DNA of 6,781 nucleotides from Anaerolineales bacterium (GTDB lineage Bacteria; Chloroflexota; Anaerolineae; Anaerolineales; DRMV01). The translations under genes were made by a program, and so were the position numbers. The notes under the pieces were generated by a model. The model ran no database searches, was not told the DNA's origin, and saw nothing but the letters and a program-made list of their open reading frames with translations. Location: assembly GCA_027044735.1 (NCBI GenBank), contig JALUBW010000162.1, positions 1 through 6,781 on the forward strand. The letters run 5' to 3'. The stretch's first letter is position 1; each line of letters starts with the position of its first letter. Positions 1-5,159 of the stretch are shown piece after piece.

Positions 1-641
1 ACGGCAAGGCCGCGCCTGCCGCGCTGTCGCCGCAACGGGTCGGGCGAATCGGCAACGTACTGGATTTCTTGTAGCACAAACCTTGGGATGAGCAAAATGC
101 CCGAAAGGAAGCCGGTGCGGGCAATATCTACTATTCGCCCGTCAATCAGCACGCTGGAATCCAGCAAGATGGTGCGCATGCAGTCTTCTTTCCCCTTTTT
201 AGAGCCGCGTTCGTGCCACCCCCCGAACATGGTGCGTATGGTTGTGAAAATGTCGTCTTGTCGGGCTACGAAAACCAGAATACCCAAGTAGACGAAGAAC
301 ACCATCACCACGAAGGGCATTATGCGGTTGAACGGTTCGGGCAACAGCGAAAGGGGCAGCGTTAGCAAAACCGTGATAATGAGGCCGGTTATCATGCCTG
401 CCAATCCGGCAAGTAGTGTGCGGCCGGATACTTTGAGGAGTATTTTGCGCAGTGCCCTTACCGGTCGGGTGGTGAAATAGGGGGTGAGGATTAGCCCCGC
501 GAGTGCTCCGACCAGCCCAACGACAACCGCGGTGGTGATGGGGTTGCTTTGAAGTTCTTTGCCAAGGGAATTCCCCCAAATTGCGCCGGCAATGCCGAGC
601 AAAACCATGCCAATTAGTCTAAAAATAAATTCAATGCTCAT
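1..641 (-). CDS. Membrane-anchored PIN/TRAM-type protein (YacL-like), 3' end outside window
   Basis: This partial gene gives 213 residues before the window edge. I translated it by hand and found no stop or frameshift. Four hydrophobic segments are visible at about residues 3-22, 36-53, 76-97 and 106-126. A short basic/acidic linker follows, and then the start of a PIN nuclease domain at about 156. The block [15 protein letters not shown] contains D161 and D167, and E192 lies in RFVLQEIQ; these fit the conserved acidic residues of PIN domains. The RRQRGRRGL stretch just before the edge is typical of the YacL branch. In that family a TRAM (RNA-binding) domain follows; here it would lie outside the window and is inferred. 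The ATG at 641 has AAGGA seven bases upstream. The substrate is not known from the sequence; family members are thought to be membrane-tethered RNases. It follows dnaA after 280 bases. Family assignment is confident, function is not. Confidence 0.88.
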   Translation of the reverse strand, partial: MSIEFIFRLIGMVLLGIAGAIWGNSLGKELQSNPITTAVVVGLVGALAGLILTPYFTTRPVRALRKILLKVSGRTLLAGLAGMITGLIITVLLTLPLSLLPEPFNRIMPFVVMVFFVYLGILVFVARQDDIFTTIRTMFGGWHERGSKKGKEDCMRTILLDSSVLIDGRIVDIARTGFLSGILLIPRFVLQEIQYVADSPDPLRRQRGRRGLA

Positions 642-648
642 AAGGCCA

Positions 649-653
649 TCCTT
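649..653 (-). promoter_or_regulatory. Shine-Dalgarno of the PIN/TRAM-type gene
   Basis: AAGGA on the minus strand sits seven bases before the ATG at 641. It fixes this start, which also leaves the first membrane helix complete. Confidence 0.7.
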
Positions 654-693
654 TGCAATAAATGAATATAAATGCGGGGTAGGAGAAAATGGA

Positions 694-720
694 TAAAACG
701 GCGCGACTGCAGGACGCGCC
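694..720 (-). terminator. Possible weak intrinsic terminator after dnaA
   Basis: On the minus strand GGCGCG and CGCGCC (plus positions 715-720 and 700-705) form a perfect six-pair GC stem around a nine-base loop, followed by G and then TTTT. The stem is strong but the T-run is short, so termination may be partial. It would end dnaA transcripts about 200 bases past the stop and separate them from the PIN/TRAM-type gene. Confidence 0.4.
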
Positions 721-803
721 ACACCGATGCGCGAGGCTGTGCCGCCCGGGGAAATGAAGATTGGGATGAAACATTCCCCTTTTTAGCGCACCAGATGACC
801 ATT

Positions 804-829
804 GGGGCGGGTATTTGCCCAGTCGCCCC
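804..829 (-). other. GC-rich hairpin downstream of dnaA
   Basis: Outer arms GGGGC (804-808) and GCCCC (825-829) and inner arms GGG (809-811) and CCC (818-820) pair around a six-base loop, with a four-base bulge at 821-824. No T-run follows on either strand, so it is not a standard terminator. It could protect the 3' end of the dnaA transcript or be chance in GC-rich DNA. Confidence 0.35.
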
Positions 830-921
830 CTCAGGTTCCGCCTTGGTAATGAGTTGATGATTGCTTGTGCTATTTTACCCTAAATTTCGGTAAGGTGCAT
901 GCAAGCGCGGCAGCGTTGGCT

Positions 922-2295
922 TCAGGCCACCATCGGCGAAGTTTGCTGGTAAAGCCTTTCGCGCAGTGCAATCACTTGCCTGCGGAGGCGTTCATCGCTT
1001 TCAATCATATCGGCTATTTTTTCGCAGCCGTATTTGATGGTGGTGTGGTCTCGTCCGCCGAGCAATTCGCCTATTTGGGGTAGGGAAAGGCTGGCATCTT
1101 CGCGCAAAAGGTACATCGCTATTTGGCGGGGAAGGGCGATTTTGTGGGCGCGGCTTTTGCTGCGTAGTTGTTCGGCCGAAACGCCGAACGCGTCTGCCAC
1201 AAGGTGGAGGACGTGCTCGGGGTCAATGCTCTGGCGGCGCGGGAGCATATCCGCTAACGCAATTTCTACCATTTCGGTGGTGAGAGGCATTCCGCGTAAG
1301 TCGGCGTATGCCAGCACCCTTGTGAGCGCACCTTCCAGTTCGCGGATGTTGGATTTCATGTAACGGGCAATGGTTTCCAGAATGGGCATGGGCACCACGC
1401 GCCCGCTCTTTTCGGCTTTGAAGCGCAGGATGGCAACGCGGGTTTCAAAATCGGGGGGCTGAATGTCGGCCGTGAGCCCCCATTCAAAGCGCGAGCGCAG
1501 CCGTTCTTCCAGCGTTACGAGGGCTTTTGGAGGCCGGTCGGAAGAAATAACGATTTGCTTATTTTGGCTGTGCAGGGTGTTGAAGGTGTGAAAGAATTCT
1601 TCCTGCATGGCTTCTTTGCCGACTATGAACTGAATGTCGTCCACCAAGAGCACATCCACGGTGCGGTAGCGCTCGCGAAATGAATCGGTTGTGTGGGTGC
1701 GGATTGCGTTGATGAGGTCGTTGGTAAATTCTTCGGAGGAGACATAGCGGACTTGCAGACCGCGCTGCAGGCACGCGTTGCCGATGGCGTGGAGGAGGTG
1801 TGTTTTGCCTAAGCCGACGCCGCCGTAGAGGAAAAGGGGGTTGTAGGCGCGCGCCGGATTTTCGGCCACGGCAAGGCTCGCTGCATGGGCTAATCGGTTG
1901 TTAGAGCCTACCACGAAGTTGTCAAAGGTGTATTTGGGGTTTAGAGAGGTCCCGGGCTCGGCAGAGGGTGTGTAGGCGGCGCTTGCGGAGTGGTGCACGG
2001 AAGGTGGGAGCGTGCTTTCGGTTTCTTCAGGGTCTTTTCCGTTGCCGTTTGGCTTTACCACAAACTTTACCTTGACTTTTTTCCCAAGCAGGGCTGAGAG
2101 TTTCTGTTGTACGGTGGCGCTAAGTCGGTCTTCAAGCCAATCGCGCGCGTAGGCATTGTGGACGGCAACTGTCATTTCTTCGCCGTCAAACGATATTGCC
2201 TTGGTGTCGCGCACCCAAGTGTCAAATGAGGATTTGGGCATCTCGCGCCGGAGTTCTGCCAAAACATTCTGCCATGCTTGTTTAGCCGCGTCCAC
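922..2295 (-). CDS. dnaA: Chromosomal replication initiator protein DnaA
   Basis: DnaA binds DnaA boxes at the origin, oligomerises with ATP, opens the duplex and helps load the replicative helicase; it also acts as a transcription regulator. The 457 residues are a complete, normal-sized protein. Domain I (about 1-80) begins with an amphipathic stretch and the SFDTWVRD motif. A short variable domain II (about 82-118) is rich in Ser, Pro and Glu. The AAA+ domain has Walker A GGVGLGKTH (158-166), Walker B LLVDD (216-220), sensor I near 248-254, the arginine finger R269 in RSRFEWGL and sensor II R318 in NIRELEGALTR. Domain IV (about 355-450) carries the DNA-binding helix-turn-helix and the signature GGRDHTTI (413-420). 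Translation starts at GTG, supported by AGGAGG six bases upstream. No residue looks missing. It is not followed by dnaN. Confidence 0.98.
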   Translation of the reverse strand: MDAAKQAWQNVLAELRREMPKSSFDTWVRDTKAISFDGEEMTVAVHNAYARDWLEDRLSATVQQKLSALLGKKVKVKFVVKPNGNGKDPEETESTLPPSVHHSASAAYTPSAEPGTSLNPKYTFDNFVVGSNNRLAHAASLAVAENPARAYNPLFLYGGVGLGKTHLLHAIGNACLQRGLQVRYVSSEEFTNDLINAIRTHTTDSFRERYRTVDVLLVDDIQFIVGKEAMQEEFFHTFNTLHSQNKQIVISSDRPPKALVTLEERLRSRFEWGLTADIQPPDFETRVAILRFKAEKSGRVVPMPILETIARYMKSNIRELEGALTRVLAYADLRGMPLTTEMVEIALADMLPRRQSIDPEHVLHLVADAFGVSAEQLRSKSRAHKIALPRQIAMYLLREDASLSLPQIGELLGGRDHTTIKYGCEKIADMIESDERLRRQVIALRERLYQQTSPMVA

Positions 2296-2301
2296 TTAGC
2301 G

Positions 2302-2307
2302 CCTCCT
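2302..2307 (-). promoter_or_regulatory. Ribosome binding site of dnaA
   Basis: A perfect AGGAGG on the minus strand lies six bases before the GTG at 2293-2295. It decides the non-ATG start and predicts efficient initiation. Confidence 0.9.
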
Positions 2308-2324
2308 GCGTGTTAGAGTTAGCG

Positions 2325-2345
2325 AAAACGAGGGGCTTTTGCCCC
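2325..2345 (-). promoter_or_regulatory. Leader hairpin of dnaA, possible attenuator
   Basis: In the minus-strand transcript GGGGC, AAAA and GCCCC (2345 down to 2332) form a five-pair GC hairpin with a four-base loop, followed by TCG and TTTT. It lies about 30 bases before the start codon and inside the leader predicted from the upstream promoter. The layout resembles a weak terminator or attenuator, but the T-run is short and offset by three bases. It may instead be a 5' stabilising hairpin. Confidence 0.4.
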
Positions 2346-2401
2346 CTGAATTTATGCTTGGGCCGTGTCTTGAGATTGTCCGGAGCCGTCCCCGCTTTTG
2401 T

Positions 2402-2430
2402 ATTCTACCCGCCGCCTTTTTCCTTATCAA
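2402..2430 (-). promoter_or_regulatory. Probable sigma-70-type promoter of dnaA
   Basis: On the minus strand TTGATA (2430-2425) and TAGAAT (2407-2402) are separated by exactly 17 bases. Each differs from the TTGACA/TATAAT consensus at one position. The predicted transcription start is near 2395, giving a dnaA leader of about 100 bases that includes the hairpin and the ribosome site. The -35 lies within the imperfect palindrome CCTTGATAAGG, so a repressor covering it is conceivable. Confidence 0.75.
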
Positions 2431-2462
2431 GGTAGAGACGCATACGAAACCTTAAAAAGTTT

Positions 2463-2495
2463 GTTTGCTTTAAGGTTGCAAACCTTAAAGCAAAC
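2463..2495. repeat. Perfect 15-base inverted repeat upstream of the dnaA promoter
   Basis: Arms GTTTGCTTTAAGGTT (2463-2477) and AACCTTAAAGCAAAC (2481-2495) are exact reverse complements separated by three bases. A third copy of the core, AACCTTAAAA, stands alone at 2448-2457. Relative to the predicted dnaA start (about 2395) the palindrome spans roughly -68 to -100 and the lone half-site about -53 to -62. This suits an operator bound by a dimeric regulator. Read as RNA on the minus strand it is a 15-pair hairpin followed by AAAC and TTTTT, so it could instead terminate the sigma/anti-sigma transcript. The stem is AT-rich, which is unusual for a terminator. Confidence 0.8.
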
Positions 2496-2573
2496 CGCGG
2501 GGCGAATTTGGATTCGGCTTTGGGGTTGTGCCGCGCCCCCCATTTATTCTCACGCAGCGGCTGTTTTAGCACG

Positions 2574-2598
2574 ATCACCCCCCAGATATGGGGGTGAT
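2574..2598. repeat. Inverted repeat ATCACCCCC / GGGGGTGAT
   Basis: Perfect nine-base arms (2574-2582 and 2590-2598) flank a seven-base spacer. No T-run follows on either strand, so it is not a standard intrinsic terminator. It may be an operator or a transcript-end hairpin for the anti-sigma gene about 190 bases away. Confidence 0.55.
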
Positions 2599-2707
2599 TT
2601 GGCCTTGCTCTGTTGCTTAGGGCTTAGGAAAGGGAGGGCGCGTGCTTTGTCTTTTTGGTATCAGCCGGAGACGCGTTTCTGCGCGTTTGGTGGAAATTGC
2701 TTTCCAA

Positions 2708-2721
2708 GTTTTGCGCAAAAC
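2708..2721. repeat. 14-base perfect palindrome GTTTTGCGCAAAAC
   Basis: The palindrome has no spacer and lies about 70 bases past the anti-sigma stop. A gapless palindrome would form a poor RNA hairpin, so a protein-binding site is more likely than a terminator. No neighbour identifies the binding protein, and chance cannot be excluded. Confidence 0.45.
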
Positions 2722-2790
2722 AATGGTGGGTGCGCATTTTGGGAGATTGCAAGCGTTGTTCCCCCCGCGCTGTTGCCGATGCTTATGCCT

Positions 2791-3477
2791 TTATCTTTGT
2801 TTCTCTCTGTGCTTTTTGAGTGCCCACCAGATGGCTGCGAGCACCATAAGGGCGAGCAGCGCGAGCGGCAGAGTTAGGCTTAGCCGCGCCTTTTGGGCTT
2901 TTGCGGCTTGCGCGGCAGCCGTGGGGGCGGAGGTGGCAGTTGGCCGGCTGGCGCCCTTTGCACTTTTTCCCTCTGGCTTGGCGTTTTGCATAGAAAGGAA
3001 GCGCTGTGAGGGTTGGGCTTGCAAGGACAATGCTTTGGCTTTTGGGCTGGAGGTTGGGAGTGGTTGGGCGGCGGGTTCTGCGGCTTCGTTTTGTTGCTGA
3101 GGCGCGGCGGCGAGCATGGGCGGCGCCGAGGCGGTGTGAGCGCTTAGCATGGTCAGCCCAGCCGCAAAGAATACGAACAGCATGAGCAGGACTACCGCTC
3201 CGGCTGCGCCCCAAGCCGCCCAGCGCCAGAATGGAAGTGCCCGCCGTCGTTTTAGCCCCGCTTGCTCGGGGGTGAGCGTGAAGTTACGCGGCGCTCGTGC
3301 GCGCGGCATCGCCGCAAGTGCGCTTTTCAGGCCTTGGAGTTCTGTCAGTGCCCGCGCGAGGTCGGCCTCCCTGGACAAGCGGTGTTCCAACTCTTGCCGT
3401 TGGGCTTCGTCAATCTCGCCGTCCAAGTAGGCGCTCAGCAGTTCTTGTGTTTCCGGTGAAAGGCGCGAATAGGTCAT
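2791..3477 (-). CDS. Membrane anti-sigma factor of the adjacent ECF sigma factor
   Basis: The 228-residue product would sequester the preceding sigma factor at the membrane until a signal releases it. Residues about 8-55 form the helical sigma-binding domain, with LLSAYLDGEIDEAQRQELE typical of anti-sigma N-termini. The zinc motif HxxxCxxC is absent: H32 is present, but the cysteine positions read Arg, Glu, Ala and Asp, and the protein has no Cys. The FTLTPEQAG segment (66-74) precedes a basic stretch and membrane helix 1 (about 84-110). An Ala/Pro/Gln-rich external linker (about 111-198) leads to helix 2 (about 199-220) and a short basic cytoplasmic tail. The ATG at 3477 is preferred because AGAGG lies six bases upstream. 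An ATG at 3483 overlaps the sigma stop as ATGA but has AGAGG directly against it. Function is inferred from domain pattern and position; the ligand is unknown. Confidence 0.85.
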   Translation of the reverse strand: MTYSRLSPETQELLSAYLDGEIDEAQRQELEHRLSREADLARALTELQGLKSALAAMPRARAPRNFTLTPEQAGLKRRRALPFWRWAAWGAAGAVVLLMLFVFFAAGLTMLSAHTASAPPMLAAAPQQQNEAAEPAAQPLPTSSPKAKALSLQAQPSQRFLSMQNAKPEGKSAKGASRPTATSAPTAAAQAAKAQKARLSLTLPLALLALMVLAAIWWALKKHREKQR

Positions 3478-3479
3478 GC

Positions 3480-4085
3480 TCATCCTCTTGGGTTTAGACG
3501 CACCAGTTCTTCCAAAAGTTCCGGGAAATTGCGCAGGCATTCTTGCATGCGGGCGCGGGCGCGCGCCAAGCGGCTTTTCACTGTGCCTTTGGGGACGCCG
3601 AGAATTTGCGCCGCTTCTGCGTAGGAAAATTCCTCCACATCCACCAAGGTGAGCACGGCGCGGAAGTCCGGCGCAAGTTTGCGGAGGCAGATTTCAATTG
3701 CCCTCCGGAGGTCGGCTTGCTCGGCTTGGGCTTCGGGGCTGGCGTTAGGCGAGCGGTCGGCGAGCCATGCGGGTGAATCGGGCGCGTCGGCTTCATCGGG
3801 CGGCTCCAAGGGCACTTGGGGGCGGCGTTGGCGGTAGCGGAGATGGTCGTAGCAAATGTTGGTTGCAATGCGGAAAAGCCAGCCCCGCCACGAGCCGCCG
3901 CGGTATTTTTTGAGGTTGCGCCAAGCGCGTAAAAAGGTTTCTTGGGTTGCGTCTTCCGCCGCGTCACGTTCCCCCAAGATGCGGTAGGCGAGGTTGTACA
4001 CAGCGTCCTGATAGGCTATCACCAGACGGTTGAAGGCTTCTAAATCGCCCCTGCGGGCTGAGGCTATCAGATGTTGGGTGTCCAC
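3480..4085 (-). CDS. ECF (group 4) RNA polymerase sigma factor, RpoE-like
   Basis: The 201-residue product directs RNA polymerase to a stress or envelope regulon. Region 2 covers about residues 8-88: the core-binding helix includes AAEDATQETFLRAWRNL (42-58), and the -10 recognition part is GSWRGWLFRIATNICYDHLR (64-83). An acidic, proline-rich linker (about 91-122) joins region 4 (about 127-182), whose helix-turn-helix reads FSYAEAAQILGVPKGTVKSR (153-172). Regions 1.1 and 3 are absent, as expected of ECF factors. The start is a GTG: the next upstream in-frame codons contain no start before a stop, and the N-terminus matches family length. No clear Shine-Dalgarno is visible. The gene overlaps the anti-sigma gene and lies 63 bases after the YhaM-like gene. 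It may share that transcript or have its own promoter; GGGAACC about 90 bases upstream recalls an ECF -35, but no matching -10 was recognised. Confidence 0.95.
   Translation of the reverse strand: MDTQHLIASARRGDLEAFNRLVIAYQDAVYNLAYRILGERDAAEDATQETFLRAWRNLKKYRGGSWRGWLFRIATNICYDHLRYRQRRPQVPLEPPDEADAPDSPAWLADRSPNASPEAQAEQADLRRAIEICLRKLAPDFRAVLTLVDVEEFSYAEAAQILGVPKGTVKSRLARARARMQECLRNFPELLEELVRLNPRG
3484..3488 (-). promoter_or_regulatory. Ribosome binding site deciding the anti-sigma start
   Basis: AGAGG within the last codons of the sigma gene is six bases before the ATG at 3477 and zero bases before the ATG at 3483. It therefore favours the downstream start while keeping the two genes translationally coupled. 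Confidence 0.6.
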
Positions 4086-4103
4086 TGGTTTGTAGTTCGT
4101 GGG

Positions 4104-4140
4104 GCGTTAGGCCGTTGGTCGTTAGGTCGTTAGGTCGTTT
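4104..4140. repeat. Short tandem repeat (GTCGTTAG units) before the sigma gene
   Basis: Two exact GTCGTTAG units (4118-4133) are flanked by degenerate copies: GCGTTAG and GCCGTTG before, GTCGTTT after. They occupy most of the 63-base gap between the YhaM-like stop and the sigma start, so they are in the sigma leader. Repeats of this size can change copy number by slippage and could alter the leader. Confidence 0.65.
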
Positions 4141-4148
4141 TTTCTGTG

Positions 4149-5159
4149 CTAATCTGCGGAATCTGTGGTTCCCGTTTCCGGTTCGCCCACATACAGTCTG
4201 CGTTCAAGCAAGTGGTCGTAAGGTGTCCAAATCTCGCCGGGTTCGCTTTGCTCCAGCAGGAGTTTGAAGCGGTTAACTTGGGAACTCAGGTCGTCAATTT
4301 TTGCAAGGGCAATGGCTTCAAGCGTCTGTGGGCGGCGCGGTGCGCCCCATTCGTAGCGGTTGTGGTGCGCCAGCACCATATGGCGCAGGCGCATGGCGGT
4401 CTCGGTTGGGAAGTCGGGGATCTGTGCAATTGCGGAAGTTATCAATTCATCGCCGAGCACCACATGCCCTATTAGCCGCCCTTCGGGGGTGTATTCAATG
4501 CTCATTCCCCAACTGAGTTCGTAAATTTTGCCGATGTCGTGCAGAAGGATGCCGGCGCGCAGCAAATCGGCGTCAATTTCGGGGTAAAGGCGGAGCACGG
4601 TCTCGGCGATGGCCAGCATCTCGGTTAGGTGCTCCAGCAAGCCGCCAAGGTAAGAATGGTGGACTTTGCGCCCTGCCGGTGCCCAGCGTAGTGCTTCCAC
4701 AAATTCTTCATCGTGGTAAAAGCGTTCAAGCAAGGCGCGCAGGTAGGGGTTTTTGACGGTTTCTATCGCGCCGTAGATTTCGTTCAGCATTTCCTCGGGG
4801 TCGCGTTGCGAAGTGGGGAGCATGTCGCGCCAGTCATATTCGCTTTCGCGCGCCGGCCGAATCCGCAAAACGCGGATCTGCGGCTTGTCCATGTAGGTTT
4901 CCATTTCGCCTTGAATTTTGACCACCGAGCCGACTTCCACCTGAGCGGCGACGGTTTCCGCGTTTTCCCACACGCGCGCGAGGCGTTGGCCTGTGCGGTC
5001 GCCCAAGATTAGCGTGAGGTAGCGGCCGCGGCTGGGGTCGCGAAATTGCTCTAAATCCTTGCGCCGCACCACATAGAAGCCGACGAAGGTGTCGCCGGGA
5101 GAAATTTGGCGCAGGTATGGGCCTTTGAGAGGGTGGAAGGGGGTGTTTTCGTGTTTCAT
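4149..5159 (-). CDS. OB-fold/HD-domain 3'-5' exoribonuclease, YhaM-like
   Basis: YhaM-family enzymes are metal-dependent 3'-5' exoribonucleases; family knowledge supports the activity, which is not proven here. The 336 residues fit the family's length. An N-terminal OB-fold (about 15-105) includes RYLTLILGDRTGQ and the VGSVVKIQGEMETYMDKPQIRV strands in two parts, as expected for nucleic-acid binding. The HD domain follows with HHSYLGGLLEH (H167, H168, H177), the metal-binding H207-D208 in LLHDIGK, H232, the HMVLAHH cluster (H260, H265, H266), EWGAP (270-274) and D289-D290 in KIDDLSS. The ATG at 5159 overlaps the TPR stop as ATGA, so it needs no Shine-Dalgarno of its own and none is seen. An ATG at 5222 would add 21 residues that merely read the TPR gene out of frame. 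The last residues lie within a short repeat. Confidence 0.92.
   Translation of the reverse strand: MKHENTPFHPLKGPYLRQISPGDTFVGFYVVRRKDLEQFRDPSRGRYLTLILGDRTGQRLARVWENAETVAAQVEVGSVVKIQGEMETYMDKPQIRVLRIRPARESEYDWRDMLPTSQRDPEEMLNEIYGAIETVKNPYLRALLERFYHDEEFVEALRWAPAGRKVHHSYLGGLLEHLTEMLAIAETVLRLYPEIDADLLRAGILLHDIGKIYELSWGMSIEYTPEGRLIGHVVLGDELITSAIAQIPDFPTETAMRLRHMVLAHHNRYEWGAPRRPQTLEAIALAKIDDLSSQVNRFKLLLEQSEPGEIWTPYDHLLERRLYVGEPETGTTDSAD
4151..4168. repeat. Pair of near-identical 9-base units AATCTGCGG / AATCTGTGG
   Basis: Two adjacent units differing at one base lie in the last codons of the YhaM-like gene. Together with the neighbouring tandem repeat they form a repeat-rich junction, possibly an intergenic repeat that now supplies the gene's stop codon and last residues. 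Chance is possible. Confidence 0.4.

Larger units (their letters stand above)
642..921. other. Gap between dnaA and the PIN/TRAM-type gene
   Basis: There is no credible gene in these 280 bases: short plus-strand frames here have no ribosome site and no family likeness. The gap holds two hairpins (694-720 and 804-830, listed separately). Close to the PIN/TRAM-type gene a TATATT (665-670, minus strand) could serve as a -10 box, but no good -35 sits at the right distance. I looked for a tRNA T-loop and for riboswitch-like conserved cores and recognised none. Confidence 0.6.
2296..2790. other. 495-base non-coding region between anti-sigma gene and dnaA
   Basis: No frame here has family likeness and a ribosome site. 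The plus-strand frame that crosses it starts at TTG, has low-complexity sequence and runs antisense into the anti-sigma gene. The region holds the dnaA promoter, leader hairpin and ribosome site, and three palindromes (2463-2495, 2574-2598, 2708-2721). Smaller items are a tandem GCTTAGG pair (2615-2628) and a short ACGCG/CGCGT hairpin (2671-2686). I looked for DnaA boxes (TTATNCACA and its complement). The best candidate is TTATTCTCA at 2544-2552, with one mismatch to that relaxed pattern. No cluster and no long AT-rich unwinding tract are seen. Confidence 0.7.

Noticed and set aside
199..579. Minus-strand frame of 126 residues at the left edge
   Set aside because: It is out of frame with the PIN/TRAM-type gene, which covers the same bases and has membrane helices and a recognisable PIN domain; this frame is rich in Arg, His and Pro.
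642..921. tRNA, riboswitch or small gene between dnaA and the PIN/TRAM-type gene
   Set aside because: No T-loop, cloverleaf arms or known riboswitch core was recognised, and short frames here lack ribosome sites.
2296..2790. oriC upstream of dnaA
   Set aside because: No cluster of DnaA boxes and no AT-rich unwinding tract were found; single degenerate matches are expected by chance.
2398..2877. Plus-strand frame of 159 residues across the dnaA upstream region
   Set aside because: It starts at TTG with no ribosome site, has low-complexity sequence with no family likeness, covers the dnaA promoter and ends antisense inside the anti-sigma gene.
3478..3540. Start at 3540 for the anti-sigma gene
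   Set aside because: The added residues read the sigma gene out of frame, and AGAGG is correctly spaced for the ATG at 3477.
4104..4168. CRISPR-like array at the YhaM/sigma junction
   Set aside because: The units are 8-9 bases in direct tandem with no spacers, which is a simple repeat and not a CRISPR.
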